Source: Firmicutes bacterium UBA3914
GTDB taxonomy: Bacteria > Bacillota > Limnochordia > Darwinibacteriales > Darwinibacteriaceae
Assembly: GCA_002391385.1 (NCBI GenBank)
Contig: DGEY01000082.1
Location: 38,083-75,806, forward strand
Direction of reading: 5' to 3'
Length of the DNA: 37,724 nt
Positions 1 through 7,576 of the stretch are shown here, in pieces (positions within the stretch are counted from its first letter, which is position 1; each line of letters starts with the position of its first letter). A model generated the notes under the pieces. The model was not told where the DNA came from, did no database searches, and was given only the letters and a program-made list of their open reading frames with translations. The position numbers and the translations under genes are program-made.

Positions 1-1835
1 AAGGCACCGTGATGGAGGAGAACGGCAATCCCCTGGCAGATGTGCTCATCTACGCCACAGGCCAGGTGGAGAAAAGCACAAGAACCGATGAACAGGGCCG
101 CTACATCCTCCCGGGCCTCAAGGGAACCACCGTGATTCGGCCAGAGCTGCCCGGCTGGGTGTTCTTACCACCCTACAAGCAGGTCCACAGAACCTCCACA
201 GTGGATTTCACCGCCGTGGTCGGCGCAGTGCTTTCCGGAACCATTGCGGTGGAGCACAGCTTCCCCCGCTCCGTTGTGGACCCATTCCAGGTAAACTATG
301 GGCCCCAGGCTGTTGGGGTTTCATGGCCTGCTGCGGAAAGCCCGGACTGGTACGAGATGGATTTCGAACCCTCAGAGCTGATCATCGCCTTCGAGGAAAG
401 CGTAAGTGCCCAGGAGCAGCTCAAGATCCTAGAGGATCTGGGCTTGGTCATCCTGGATCGCCTGGCCATCCTCAACGCCTACCTGGTGCAGGTTCCGGAC
501 AGGTGGGAACAGGGGCTGGTGCGGGCCCTTTCCGCACCTGGTATCAAGTACGCCGAGCCCAATGGGAAGGTCCTGGCCCTGGGTGTTGTTCAGCCCAACG
601 ATGAGCTCTACGGCCAGCAGTGGCACTATCCCTTAATCCGCCTGCCCCAGGCCTGGTCCGTGGTGACAGGCGATACCTCCATCCGCATCGCCGTGGTGGA
701 TTCGGGGGTGAAAAAAGACCACCCAGAGCTGGCAGCGAAGCTGGACCACCGCTATGGGTACAACTTCGTGGCCGGGAACGATGACTTCGACGATGACTAC
801 GGACACGGAACCCACGTAGCCGGCACCATCGGCGCAGCCACCAACAACCGCCTGGGCGTGGCGGGGGTCATGTGGGATGTGGAGCTGCTGCCGGTTAAGG
901 TCCTGAACGAGAGGGGCCGGGGAGGTGAGTGGGAACTCGTCCACGGACTGCTCTATGCCGCGGGCCTCTTGGATGAACCGGACAAGCCCCGCAACCCCTA
1001 TCCAGCGGACGTGATCAACCTCTCCCTGGGCAGCCGCGCCGAGATGGTGCATCTACGGGATGCTGTGGAGCGTATCAGCCGGGAGACAAATTGCATCCTG
1101 GTGGCTGCCGCTGGCAACGGCTGGGGGCCTGGGGTGTACTATCCCGCCCGCTATCCCGAGGTGATCGCCGTGGGGGCAGTGGATTACAACTACCCCCACC
1201 AGCCGCAGCGGACCCGCTATTCCAGCTACGGTCCGGGGCTGGACGTGATGGCACCGGGGGGCGATATCCATAACGATACAGATGGGAACGGAGAAGACGA
1301 TGGCGTCCTGAGCACCGCCTATGACGGTGACTATGGGTACAAAGAGGGCACCTCCATGGCCACCCCCCACATCTCCGGTGTGATCGGGCTGATGCTGGCC
1401 GCGGGGATCCCGCCGCAGCAGGTCAGGGAGATACTCCAAGCTGCGAGTATGCCCCTGGGCCCCGCGGAGTTCAGCGAAGAGTACGGTTATGGGCTGATCA
1501 ATGCCTACTGGGCCGTGAATGCGGTGGAAGAGATGCGCTTGGTGGTGGGTAGGAGAACAGGCAACAGAGTCGAGGTGGTGAAGGAAACCACCCTGCCCGC
1601 CAAGGGCGGATCTTTCGAGCTGATCGCTCCACCAGGTGAGTACCAGATCATGGCCTGGGTGGATGTGCAGCGCACCGGAGATGTTTTGGAGCCGGGGGAC
1701 TATTTCAACGAATCGGATCTGATCACTTTAGAGTCGGGTAAGAGCTACACCGTAAGCGGCACAATCCTGGAACTGGATAGCGAGCTTACCCTGCCCCCCA
1801 CCCGGCTCCTCGTTGTGGAAGCTGGGGCGCCGTAG
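1..1835 (+). CDS. Subtilisin-like S8 serine protease (5' partial)
   Basis: This is a subtilase missing its 5' end. The frame is open through the left edge (in frame from base 3), and the first residues, GTVMEENGNPLADV, are the start of a carboxypeptidase-regulatory-like beta-sandwich, so neither the GTG at 9 nor the ATG at 12 is the true start. Counting from the GTG at 9, an inhibitor-I9-like propeptide spans about 115-190 and the peptidase domain about 205-500. The triad is complete: Asp231 in VVDSG, His266 in GHGTHVAG and Ser449 in GTSMATP; the oxyanion Asn lies in AAAGN. A small C-terminal domain (about 510-600) with PGEYQIMAWVDV resembles the beta-domains appended to secreted subtilases. 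The protein is presumably exported, but the signal peptide lies outside the window. A terminator follows, so it probably ends its transcription unit. Family sure; substrate unknown. Confidence 0.93.
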   Translation, partial: GTVMEENGNPLADVLIYATGQVEKSTRTDEQGRYILPGLKGTTVIRPELPGWVFLPPYKQVHRTSTVDFTAVVGAVLSGTIAVEHSFPRSVVDPFQVNYGPQAVGVSWPAAESPDWYEMDFEPSELIIAFEESVSAQEQLKILEDLGLVILDRLAILNAYLVQVPDRWEQGLVRALSAPGIKYAEPNGKVLALGVVQPNDELYGQQWHYPLIRLPQAWSVVTGDTSIRIAVVDSGVKKDHPELAAKLDHRYGYNFVAGNDDFDDDYGHGTHVAGTIGAATNNRLGVAGVMWDVELLPVKVLNERGRGGEWELVHGLLYAAGLLDEPDKPRNPYPADVINLSLGSRAEMVHLRDAVERISRETNCILVAAAGNGWGPGVYYPARYPEVIAVGAVDYNYPHQPQRTRYSSYGPGLDVMAPGGDIHNDTDGNGEDDGVLSTAYDGDYGYKEGTSMATPHISGVIGLMLAAGIPPQQVREILQAASMPLGPAEFSEEYGYGLINAYWAVNAVEEMRLVVGRRTGNRVEVVKETTLPAKGGSFELIAPPGEYQIMAWVDVQRTGDVLEPGDYFNESDLITLESGKSYTVSGTILELDSELTLPPTRLLVVEAGAP

Positions 1836-1873
1836 CCCTTTTCCATTCAAAATGGCGGCGCAGCAATGATTAA

Positions 1874-1914
1874 GCCCCCCGCACTTCCCAGATGTGAAGT
1901 GCCGAGGGGCTTTT
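1874..1914 (+). terminator. Intrinsic terminator after the S8 protease
   Basis: GCACTTC (1881-1887) pairs with GAAGTGC (1896-1902). The stem is extended by GCCCC/GGGGC and followed by TTTT. It lies 40 bases after the protease stop. Confidence 0.75.
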
Positions 1915-1977
1915 CTCAGCGCAGCAGATATCGCGGCCACCACCGCAAGTTTCCTTGCACCGCCAGACGTACCTTGG

Positions 1978-2346
1978 TCAGCCCTGGGGCCTCAGCAGCG
2001 CCTCTTCCCACTCCTTTTGCCCAAAGCCTACCAGCACGAACTCATCCCCCACCAGCAGGGGCCTTTTCACCAGGAGACCATCGCTGGCCAGGATGGCGAT
2101 CTGTTCCTCAGGGCCCAAGCTGGGCAGTTTATCCTTCAGCCCCAGCTCCCGGTATTTCTGCCCGCTGGTGTTGAAAAAGCTCTTCAAGGGGCGCCTGGAC
2201 CTTTCCACCCATGCCTTCAGTTCATCCGCTGAGGGCTTGTCCTCTTTGATATCCCGATACTGGTAAGGGATGCCCTGTTCATCGAGCCAAGCCTTGGCCC
2301 GGCGGCAGGTCCCTCAGCGGGGATAGCACAGCAGTACATAATTCAT
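1978..2346 (-). CDS. Probable selenoprotein: ArsC/Spx-like reductase with Sec (TGA) at the catalytic position
   Basis: Read from ATG 2346 (SD AGGAGA, 6-nt spacing), the frame gives 122 residues with one internal TGA at 2314-2316, codon 11. The context is CYPR-TGA-GTCRRAKAWLD. ArsC/YffB/Spx relatives read YPKC-STC-RKAK here, so TGA sits exactly at the first, catalytic Cys of CxxC and Cys14 is the resolving Cys. Downstream, KSFFNTSG, LASDGLLVKRPLL and LVGFGQKEWEE are family hallmarks, with no other defect over the whole normal length (about 115-120 aa). A 7-bp hairpin 14-30 nt after the UGA fits the bacterial SECIS. A conventional gene call would start at GTG 2208 and lose the active site. It is cytosolic, probably a thiol/selenol reductase; the substrate (arsenate, glutathionylated protein or other) cannot be told. 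The alternative is a one-base nonsense mutation or sequencing error. It is transcribed divergently from the DUF454 gene. Confidence 0.8.
2284..2316 (-). other. Candidate bacterial SECIS element (UGA plus downstream hairpin)
   Basis: On the mRNA strand, UGA (2316-2314) is followed after 13 nt by GGGCCAA (2300-2294), loop GGC (2293-2291) and UUGGCUC (2290-2284). That is 7 consecutive pairs with one G-U. The apical loop begins 21 nt after the UGA and starts with G. This fits the known bSECIS constraints: loop roughly 16-37 nt downstream, short loop with an early G, stem of at least 4 bp. The hairpin lies in the coding sequence, as it does in bacteria. Confidence 0.7.
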
Positions 2347-2370
2347 TACCAATCTCCTAACTAATCTAGT

Positions 2371-2400
2371 CTGGAACTCAATACCAGCCTACCCTATAAT
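2371..2400 (+). promoter_or_regulatory. Weak sigma-A-type promoter for the DUF454 gene
   Basis: A perfect TATAAT lies at 2395-2400, 30 bp before the ATG. The -35 (CTGGAA at 2371-2376, spacer 18) is poor. Confidence 0.35.
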
Positions 2401-2429
2401 CTAACCAGCACTAGTCTGCGAGGTGTACC

Positions 2430-2801
2430 ATGCTGAAGAAGTATCTGCTGCTCACCTTGGGAACGCTGGCTTTGGGTTTAGGGGTGGTGGGCTTATTTCT
2501 GCCAGTACTGCCCACCACTCCCCTGCTTTTGACTGCGGCCTACTGCTACCTGCGCAGCTCCCCCTCCCTGTACCGGTGGCTGGTGAACCACCGCCTCCTG
2601 GGCCGGGGCCTCAAGGATTACCTGGAGCGGCGGGTTGTTCCCCGCAGGGCCAAGGTAGTGGCCCTAAGCACCCTCTGGCCGTCACTCCTCATTTCCATGC
2701 TCTTGATCCCCCTGCCCGCGGTGCGTCTCTTCCTGGCCCTGGTGGGCCTGGCGGTTAGTTACTATATCCTCCGGCTGAAGGAAAGGGTGGCAGAAGCTTA
2801 A
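2430..2801 (+). CDS. DUF454 (YbaN-family) inner-membrane protein
   Basis: A 123-aa hydrophobic protein of the DUF454/YbaN family, function unknown. The family signature is visible: GVVGLFLPVLPTTPLLL (about 20-36), then a Tyr/Cys-rich segment with SSPSLYRWLVNHRLLG (about 46-61), then two C-terminal membrane segments (about 82-113). It is a normal-length member with probably three to four membrane segments. ATG 2430 is preceded by a modest GAGGTG. It faces away from the selenoprotein gene. Its stop overlaps by 4 bp (TTAA, 2798-2801) the stop of the convergent phosphofructokinase gene, so no terminator separates them. Family assignment is good; no role can be inferred from the neighbours. Confidence 0.85.
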   Translation: MLKKYLLLTLGTLALGLGVVGLFLPVLPTTPLLLTAAYCYLRSSPSLYRWLVNHRLLGRGLKDYLERRVVPRRAKVVALSTLWPSLLISMLLIPLPAVRLFLALVGLAVSYYILRLKERVAEA

Positions 2802-3814
2802 GCCAGAAGCGCCAGTTTTTCCTTCAGTTCAGCCAGATCCAAGAGCTTCTTCTGGCCCACCACTTCCGAAAGGGGTACCGCCGTGGGCTTGCCGTTTTGC
2901 AGACCGGCTAGGCGGCCCGTTTGGCCGGCCAGGGCCAGATCCACCGCGTAGTTGGCGTAGAAAGCCGCCAGCTCCACATCCTGGGGCACGGGCGTTCCGC
3001 CTCTGAGCATGTATCCCATCACCTGCACCCGGGGGTTCCTGCCGGTGCGCTGCTTGTACAGATCCCCCACGATGTGGCTGACCCCTGCGTAGGCGATGTT
3101 GCCAAAGGCATCCCGCTGCAGTCCAGCCCGCTCCACGCCTTCCAGCTGGATTCCCTCGGACACGATGGCCAAAGCCGCTTGGCCGTTCTCCCGCCGGTAC
3201 CGCTCCATGGCGCTCACCATCTCATCAAAGGTCATGGCCCCCTCCGGGCACATGCAGGCGCAGGCCGGGGTGTTCACCGCCACTCCCAAGGCCAACCAGC
3301 CCGCATCGCGACCCATGATCTCCACGATCATGTCCCGGTCATGGGCCACGTTGCTGTTCACCATGCTGTTCACAGCGCGCACGCCTTGGTAGATGGCCGT
3401 GTAGTAGCCCAGGGAACGGTCGGTGCCCTGCACGTCATCGTCGATGGTCTGGGCCACGCCCACTACGGTAAAGCCCATCCCCGCCAGGTGATTGGCCACC
3501 CCCAAGGTGTCGTCACCGCCCATGGCGATCAGTACGTCCACCTCGCGGTCTTCGAGACTCGCCAAGACCTTGTCCATTTCTCCGTCTTTGATGGGATTCT
3601 TACGCTCAGTGCCTAAGATGGTTCCCGGGGTGAAGCGATGTTGGGCAAGGCATTTTCTTCCCAGCTCAACTGCGTCGTTGTTCACCAAACCCAGCCAGCT
3701 GCGGCGGAAACCAATCAGGCTGTGCCCTTCCCTTTCCAGGCGCTGGGCTAAAAAGTACAGGAAGTCATTGATCCCAGATGAATCTCCTCCACCAGTCAAA
3801 ACCGCGAACTTCAA
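2798..3814 (-). CDS. 6-phosphofructokinase with a PPi-type phosphoryl-donor signature
   Basis: Phosphorylates fructose 6-phosphate to the 1,6-bisphosphate, the committed step of glycolysis; cytosolic. The 338 aa start at TTG 3814, which has a strong GGAGGAGG 5 nt upstream. Motifs: GGGDSSGIN near the N-terminus, GGDDT at 99-103, QTIDDD at 122-127 (catalytic Asp125), and MGRDAGWLA in the sugar-phosphate site. ATP-PFKs have GGDG(S/T) and PGTIDND. The second Asp of GGDD is the residue that marks PPi-dependent enzymes, but the matching Lys of PKTIDND is Gln122 here and the Asn is Asp126. Donor specificity is therefore uncertain (PPi or mixed). It lies downstream of the prolyl oligopeptidase on the same strand with a 9-bp inverted repeat between them. 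PFK identity is firm. Confidence 0.9.
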   Translation of the reverse strand: MKFAVLTGGGDSSGINDFLYFLAQRLEREGHSLIGFRRSWLGLVNNDAVELGRKCLAQHRFTPGTILGTERKNPIKDGEMDKVLASLEDREVDVLIAMGGDDTLGVANHLAGMGFTVVGVAQTIDDDVQGTDRSLGYYTAIYQGVRAVNSMVNSNVAHDRDMIVEIMGRDAGWLALGVAVNTPACACMCPEGAMTFDEMVSAMERYRRENGQAALAIVSEGIQLEGVERAGLQRDAFGNIAYAGVSHIVGDLYKQRTGRNPRVQVMGYMLRGGTPVPQDVELAAFYANYAVDLALAGQTGRLAGLQNGKPTAVPLSEVVGQKKLLDLAELKEKLALLA

Positions 3815-3838
3815 AATATCCTCCTCCTTGCTATCCTT

Positions 3839-3865
3839 CTCGAAACCCGCTTCACAGGTTTCGAG
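3839..3865. repeat. 9-bp perfect inverted repeat upstream of the PFK start
   Basis: CTCGAAACC (3839-3847) and GGTTTCGAG (3857-3865) are separated by 9 bases, 25 bp upstream of the TTG start. There is no T-run on either side, so it looks more like an operator or an mRNA hairpin than a terminator. Function unproven. Confidence 0.45.
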
Positions 3866-3916
3866 TTGTCCATGTATTTTCCTTCTATACTTAGTCCAAT
3901 TTCGCGGTGGATATGC

Positions 3917-5941
3917 CTAATTTCCAAGGACTTTAACTAAAAAACCATAAATATCCGCTTGTTCTTCCACGATTTTTGCCGTGGGTTTACCGTGGCCATG
4001 GCCTGCCTTCGTATCTACTCGGAGCAGAATCGGTGCCGCCCCCCGCTGCGCCCCCTGCAGAGCAGCCCTGAACTTGTAGGCATGGGCGGGAACCACCCGG
4101 TCATCGCCATCGGCGGTGACGATGATGGTGGGGGGATACTCCCCGGGCGCGGCATTGTGCAGGGGCGAATACCTGTAGAGGAACTGGAAGTGCTCAGGAT
4201 TAGTTTCGGCATTGCCGTACTCCGGTACCCAGTAGCGGCCCACTGTAAATTTATGGAAACGGAGCATGTCGGTGACGGGAACCACGCAGACCACAGCGCC
4301 GAACAGCTCGGGACGCTGCACCAGCACCGCGGAAACCAAGAGCCCCCCGTTGCTGCGCCCCTCGATCACCAGCTTCTCCCTACTGGTATACTTATTCTCA
4401 ATCAACCACTCAGCCGCGGCGATGAAATCGTCGAACACATTTTGCTTGTTTTCCAGCATACCCGCGCGATGCCACTCTTCCCCGTATTCGCTGCCGCCCC
4501 GGAGATTGGCCACAGCATACACGCCTCCCTGTTCTAGCCACCAAAGGCGTCCAGGGGAAAAACTTGGCGTGATGGCGATGTTAAACCCGCCGTAGCCGTA
4601 GAGCAGATTCGGGTTTTGACCATCGAGCTTGAGTCCCCGCTTGTGCACCAAGAACATGGAAACCTGGGTCCCATCCTTGGAAGGGTAGAACACCTGCTTA
4701 GTCTCGTAGTCCGCCGGGTCGAAGGTGAGCTTCAGCTCGCCAAAGGGCTTAAGCTGACCACTGGGAAACTCGTAGTGGTAGGCGGCCGCGGGGTGCAGGA
4801 AGGAAGTGAAGCTCAGGAAGAACTCCTTTTCGTCCTGCCTGCCCCACAGGCCCTGGACAGAACCCATGGTGGGCAGCTGCACATCTTTCAGGTACCTCCC
4901 GCTTTGGTCGTAGATGCTCAGGCGGGAATGGGCGTTATGCAGGAAGGAGACCACGAAGCAGCCGCTTATATAGCAGGCCTGGTCGATCACATCTTCCTGT
5001 TCCGGCAGGATTTCCACCCACTGCTCCCGGCCTGGATTTTTCAAGTCCACCGCGATGATCCGGCCCCTGGGAGCCTCCAAGTTGGTGACAAGATAAAAGG
5101 TGGAGCCATGGCTGCCCAAGAAGCGGTAGCTGGCCTCCCCTGGCTCAAACAGATGGACAAAGCCAGGCTCTCCCCCCAGGGGGCGGTAGTAAAGGCCGTT
5201 GCGCCGGTCGGTGCCCTCGAAGACGTGGAGAAGCAGATACTGCTGATCCCAGGTCAAGCTCACATGGAAGCTGAGCTCCTTGCGCTCGGGAAGTTCAAAG
5301 ATCAGGACGTCTTCCTCCTGGTCTGTGCCTAAAGCGTGCCAGTAGACCTGGTTGAAGTTGCTTTCATCCCCGGGGTCAACCGTCCCAGGCGCGGGATAGC
5401 GGGTGTAGTAAAAGCCCAGGTCCCGGAACCAGGCCATGTTGGTAAAGCGGCACCAGCGCAGCACCTCCGGGAGATCCTCGCCTTTTTCCAGATCCCGGAT
5501 GCGGATCTCCTGGCGGTCACTGCCGTGGACCGAAACGGTGTAAGCCACGAACCGGCCGCCCTCTTCCACGCTGTAGTTGCTCATGGCCACAGTTCCATCT
5601 GGGCTCCAGCTGTTGGGGTCCAAAACCATCTTCGGCTCACCGCTGAGGCCCCGTTGGCGGTAGAGCACCGGCTGGTTCTGGAGGCCGCTGTTCTTTTCAA
5701 AAAAGATCCAGGAACCGGCCCGGCGGGGCAGCTGGGTCCTGGGATAGTTCCAAAGCTCCTGCAGGCGGGCCTTGATGGCCGGACGGGGGTCCTCCCCTTG
5801 CAGAAACGCTTCGGTGAGGGCGTTCTGCCGCTCCACCCAAACTTGCACCTCCGGATCGCCGCTGTCTTCCAGCCAGCGGTAGGGATCCGCCACCGGCGTG
5901 CCGTGATAGTCCTCAACCACATTTACCTTCTTGGTCTGCAT
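3917..5941 (-). CDS. Prolyl oligopeptidase (S9A family)
   Basis: Cleaves small proline-containing peptides after Pro; cytosolic, since no signal peptide is visible. The 674 aa match the family's usual 670-710. The N-terminal half (about 70-380) is the beta-propeller gate and begins after DYHGTPVADPYRWLED. The C-terminal alpha/beta-hydrolase holds the triad: Ser530 in GRSNGGLL, Asp613/614 in DDRVVP and His648 in KAGHGHGKPT. The family block YGYGGFNI and the NLRGGSEYGEEWH stretch are intact. Start ATG 5941 has AAAGGAG 8 nt upstream. It reads toward the PFK gene, 102 bp apart; whether they share a transcript is unclear. No oddities in the catalytic core. A peptide-scavenging role fits a peptide- and sugar-using heterotroph. 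Confidence 0.95.
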   Translation of the reverse strand: MQTKKVNVVEDYHGTPVADPYRWLEDSGDPEVQVWVERQNALTEAFLQGEDPRPAIKARLQELWNYPRTQLPRRAGSWIFFEKNSGLQNQPVLYRQRGLSGEPKMVLDPNSWSPDGTVAMSNYSVEEGGRFVAYTVSVHGSDRQEIRIRDLEKGEDLPEVLRWCRFTNMAWFRDLGFYYTRYPAPGTVDPGDESNFNQVYWHALGTDQEEDVLIFELPERKELSFHVSLTWDQQYLLLHVFEGTDRRNGLYYRPLGGEPGFVHLFEPGEASYRFLGSHGSTFYLVTNLEAPRGRIIAVDLKNPGREQWVEILPEQEDVIDQACYISGCFVVSFLHNAHSRLSIYDQSGRYLKDVQLPTMGSVQGLWGRQDEKEFFLSFTSFLHPAAAYHYEFPSGQLKPFGELKLTFDPADYETKQVFYPSKDGTQVSMFLVHKRGLKLDGQNPNLLYGYGGFNIAITPSFSPGRLWWLEQGGVYAVANLRGGSEYGEEWHRAGMLENKQNVFDDFIAAAEWLIENKYTSREKLVIEGRSNGGLLVSAVLVQRPELFGAVVCVVPVTDMLRFHKFTVGRYWVPEYGNAETNPEHFQFLYRYSPLHNAAPGEYPPTIIVTADGDDRVVPAHAYKFRAALQGAQRGAAPILLRVDTKAGHGHGKPTAKIVEEQADIYGFLVKVLGN

Positions 5942-6016
5942 GCTTCCGCTCCTTTTGCAGTGTAGTCCACCTTAGAAAGTTCGCCAGCCAGGCGCGGTTT
6001 CCCTTTCCAACAGGAA

Positions 6017-6047
6017 GGCCCTGTCCCGGTGATACTAGGACAGGGCC
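6017..6047 (-). terminator. Hairpin terminator after the HNH gene
   Basis: GGCCCTGTCC (6017-6026) and GGACAGGGCC (6038-6047) form a perfect 10-bp stem 5 bp after the HNH stop. The T-tract is weak, so termination may be partial. Confidence 0.6.
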
Positions 6048-6052
6048 GCAGC

Positions 6053-6943
6053 TTAAATGGCCTTTTTGAACTCTTCATAGCGCAGGGCCAGAAGGTCCCG
6101 GTCTGGGTATTGGCTAGCCTTCCTAGGCAGGATCAACCGCTGGTTGTGCATCTCCTGAATCCCGTGGCGGAGCATGGGCCCGTCCCTTTCTTCCAGCAGC
6201 TCCCGGCGGATTTGGATCTTGTAATCGGGCGTGACGCCGATGAAATGCCGGTCAAAGGCCGCATGGTGAATCTTGCAGAGGGCCAGGCCGTTGGTGACCA
6301 GTGGCTCACCCAAGGGGTCCCGGTCTGGGACAATGTGGGCGGCATCCAGCAGCTCGGCCCGGCGCAGGCGGCAGAAGGCACACTGGCTCTGGTAGGCGGC
6401 CAGCACCCGCTCCCGGAAGGACCTTTGATGCAGGCGCATCCGGAAGCTGGCGGTGATATAGCGCCGGCGGCCCTCTTCCCCGCTTCCCGCCGCCTGCCCG
6501 GGCTCCAGGTAGCGCTTGTCATCCAGCGCCACAATGAAGGAAAGGCTGGCCTGATCTTCCCCGATGACATACACAGGCCAGGCGGCCAGATACTTACCGG
6601 GCAGGAGGGCATGGAAGTAGACCAAGGGGGCCTGCTTCAGCAGGGCTTCCCGCAGCCCCGCGTTTTCATGGTGGCGGGGGTCGGTGCCCCGATAGCGGTA
6701 ACACAGAAGCCCGTCGGCAGTAAACCCGTCGTGGTAGGGAGATTGGTGGGATGTGCGGATGGAGATGGGTATGGATTTGAAGACCTTGGGTTTCCAGATC
6801 CCCTGCTGCCCAACCAAACTGATCCGGTGGCCCTGGTAGCTAAAACCATGCAGGAGAGTGGACCAGGGCAGTACATCGTCAAATCTGGTCTGCTCCTCCA
6901 GCCACTGAAAGACAGCTAACCTGATTTGGTCCTCCTGGGACAT
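6053..6943 (-). CDS. HNH endonuclease with an N-terminal recognition-like domain
   Basis: A 296-aa protein with a C-terminal HNH nuclease (about 175-255): zinc pair Cys188/Cys191 in CAFC, then catalytic His203 in DAAHIVPD, Asn218 in TNGLALC, and Cys223 with His226/227. The N-terminal 150 residues form a separate domain containing CYRYRGTDPRHHEN (81-94) and PLVYFHALLPGKYLAAWPVY. I recognise this arrangement from stand-alone HNH_2-type restriction nucleases, in which the front domain reads modified DNA. Whether it is an SRA-, PUA- or sulfur-binding-like fold cannot be decided by eye. No methyltransferase or modification gene adjoins; the SAM methyltransferase at 7972 looks like a small-molecule enzyme. 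The start is preceded by GGGGGAAGG. Nuclease call is good; role in modification-dependent defence is inference. Confidence 0.8.
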   Translation of the reverse strand: MSQEDQIRLAVFQWLEEQTRFDDVLPWSTLLHGFSYQGHRISLVGQQGIWKPKVFKSIPISIRTSHQSPYHDGFTADGLLCYRYRGTDPRHHENAGLREALLKQAPLVYFHALLPGKYLAAWPVYVIGEDQASLSFIVALDDKRYLEPGQAAGSGEEGRRRYITASFRMRLHQRSFRERVLAAYQSQCAFCRLRRAELLDAAHIVPDRDPLGEPLVTNGLALCKIHHAAFDRHFIGVTPDYKIQIRRELLEERDGPMLRHGIQEMHNQRLILPRKASQYPDRDLLALRYEEFKKAI

Positions 6944-7015
6944 CAGCCCCTTCCCCCTTTTGTCAAATGGTACTAATTACCATATTCTGTCCCCAGGGGC
7001 CAAATCCTGCCCAAC

Positions 7016-7043
7016 AAAAAAGGAGGGCGCCTGAGCACCCTCC
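7016..7043 (-). terminator. Intrinsic terminator after hsp20
   Basis: On the minus strand GGAGGGTGC, loop TCAG and GCGCCCTCC (9 pairs) are followed directly by TTTTTT (7021-7016). Textbook Rho-independent form, 12 bp after the stop. Confidence 0.88.
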
Positions 7044-7054
7044 GTCTAAGTTGT

Positions 7055-7498
7055 TTAGTGAATGGGGATCTGCCTGCGATCTGGCCCTTGGGCAGCCCGG
7101 GGGATGGTGATATCCAATACCCCGTTTTCGTACTTGGCCCGGACGTTTTCGGGATCGACGTTGCCCACGTAGAAGCTGCGCTGGCTGGAGGCCAGCCGCC
7201 GCTCGCGGCAGAGGTAGTTTTCATTCGTTTCGGATTTCAGCTCTTCAGCCCGCACCGCAATGGTCAGATAGCCATTGTCCAAAGACAGGCGGATGTTGTC
7301 CTTGGCCACGCCAGGCAGATCTGCCTGGATGTGGTAACCGTCTTCTGTCTCCTTCACATCCACGCTGAAACTACCAAAACCGCCAAAGCCGGGGAAACCC
7401 TCCCAGACAGACTCCGGCCAGTTGAAGAAGTCCTGCCAGGTCTGGGGCCAGAAGAATTCTCCACGACTCCTTCTGCGAAACGGCATCAAGCGATACAT
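7055..7498 (-). CDS. Hsp20/alpha-crystallin small heat-shock protein
   Basis: An ATP-independent holdase that binds unfolding proteins; cytosolic oligomer. The 147 aa start at ATG 7498, chosen because GAGGAGG stands 9 nt upstream and the protein then begins MYRLMPFRRR; a longer open frame to 7582 would swallow the SD and the promoter. A short aromatic N-terminal arm (FFWPQTWQDFFNWP) is followed by the alpha-crystallin domain (about 45-135) with the ADLPGVAKDNIRLSL strand and the closing motif YENGVLDITIPRA. The C-terminal I-x-I tail is RQIPIH. An exact CtsR box 80-95 bp upstream indicates class III heat-shock control. It has its own terminator, so it is likely monocistronic. Confidence 0.95.
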   Translation of the reverse strand: MYRLMPFRRRSRGEFFWPQTWQDFFNWPESVWEGFPGFGGFGSFSVDVKETEDGYHIQADLPGVAKDNIRLSLDNGYLTIAVRAEELKSETNENYLCRERRLASSQRSFYVGNVDPENVRAKYENGVLDITIPRAAQGPDRRQIPIH

Positions 7499-7576
7499 GC
7501 TCACTACCTCCTCGGGTTTGATTTGCTCAACTTCAACTTGCAACCTTATTTTCCCACGAACATCAGGAAAGGTCAA

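Noticed and set aside
2423..2758. Alternative plus-strand frame of 111 aa overlapping DUF454
   Set aside because: Pro/Gly-rich shadow frame; the DUF454 frame has the family motifs.
6029..6919. Plus-strand open frame of 296 aa opposite the HNH gene
   Set aside because: Antisense shadow of a GC-rich gene; the minus-strand frame has the zinc and HNH residues.
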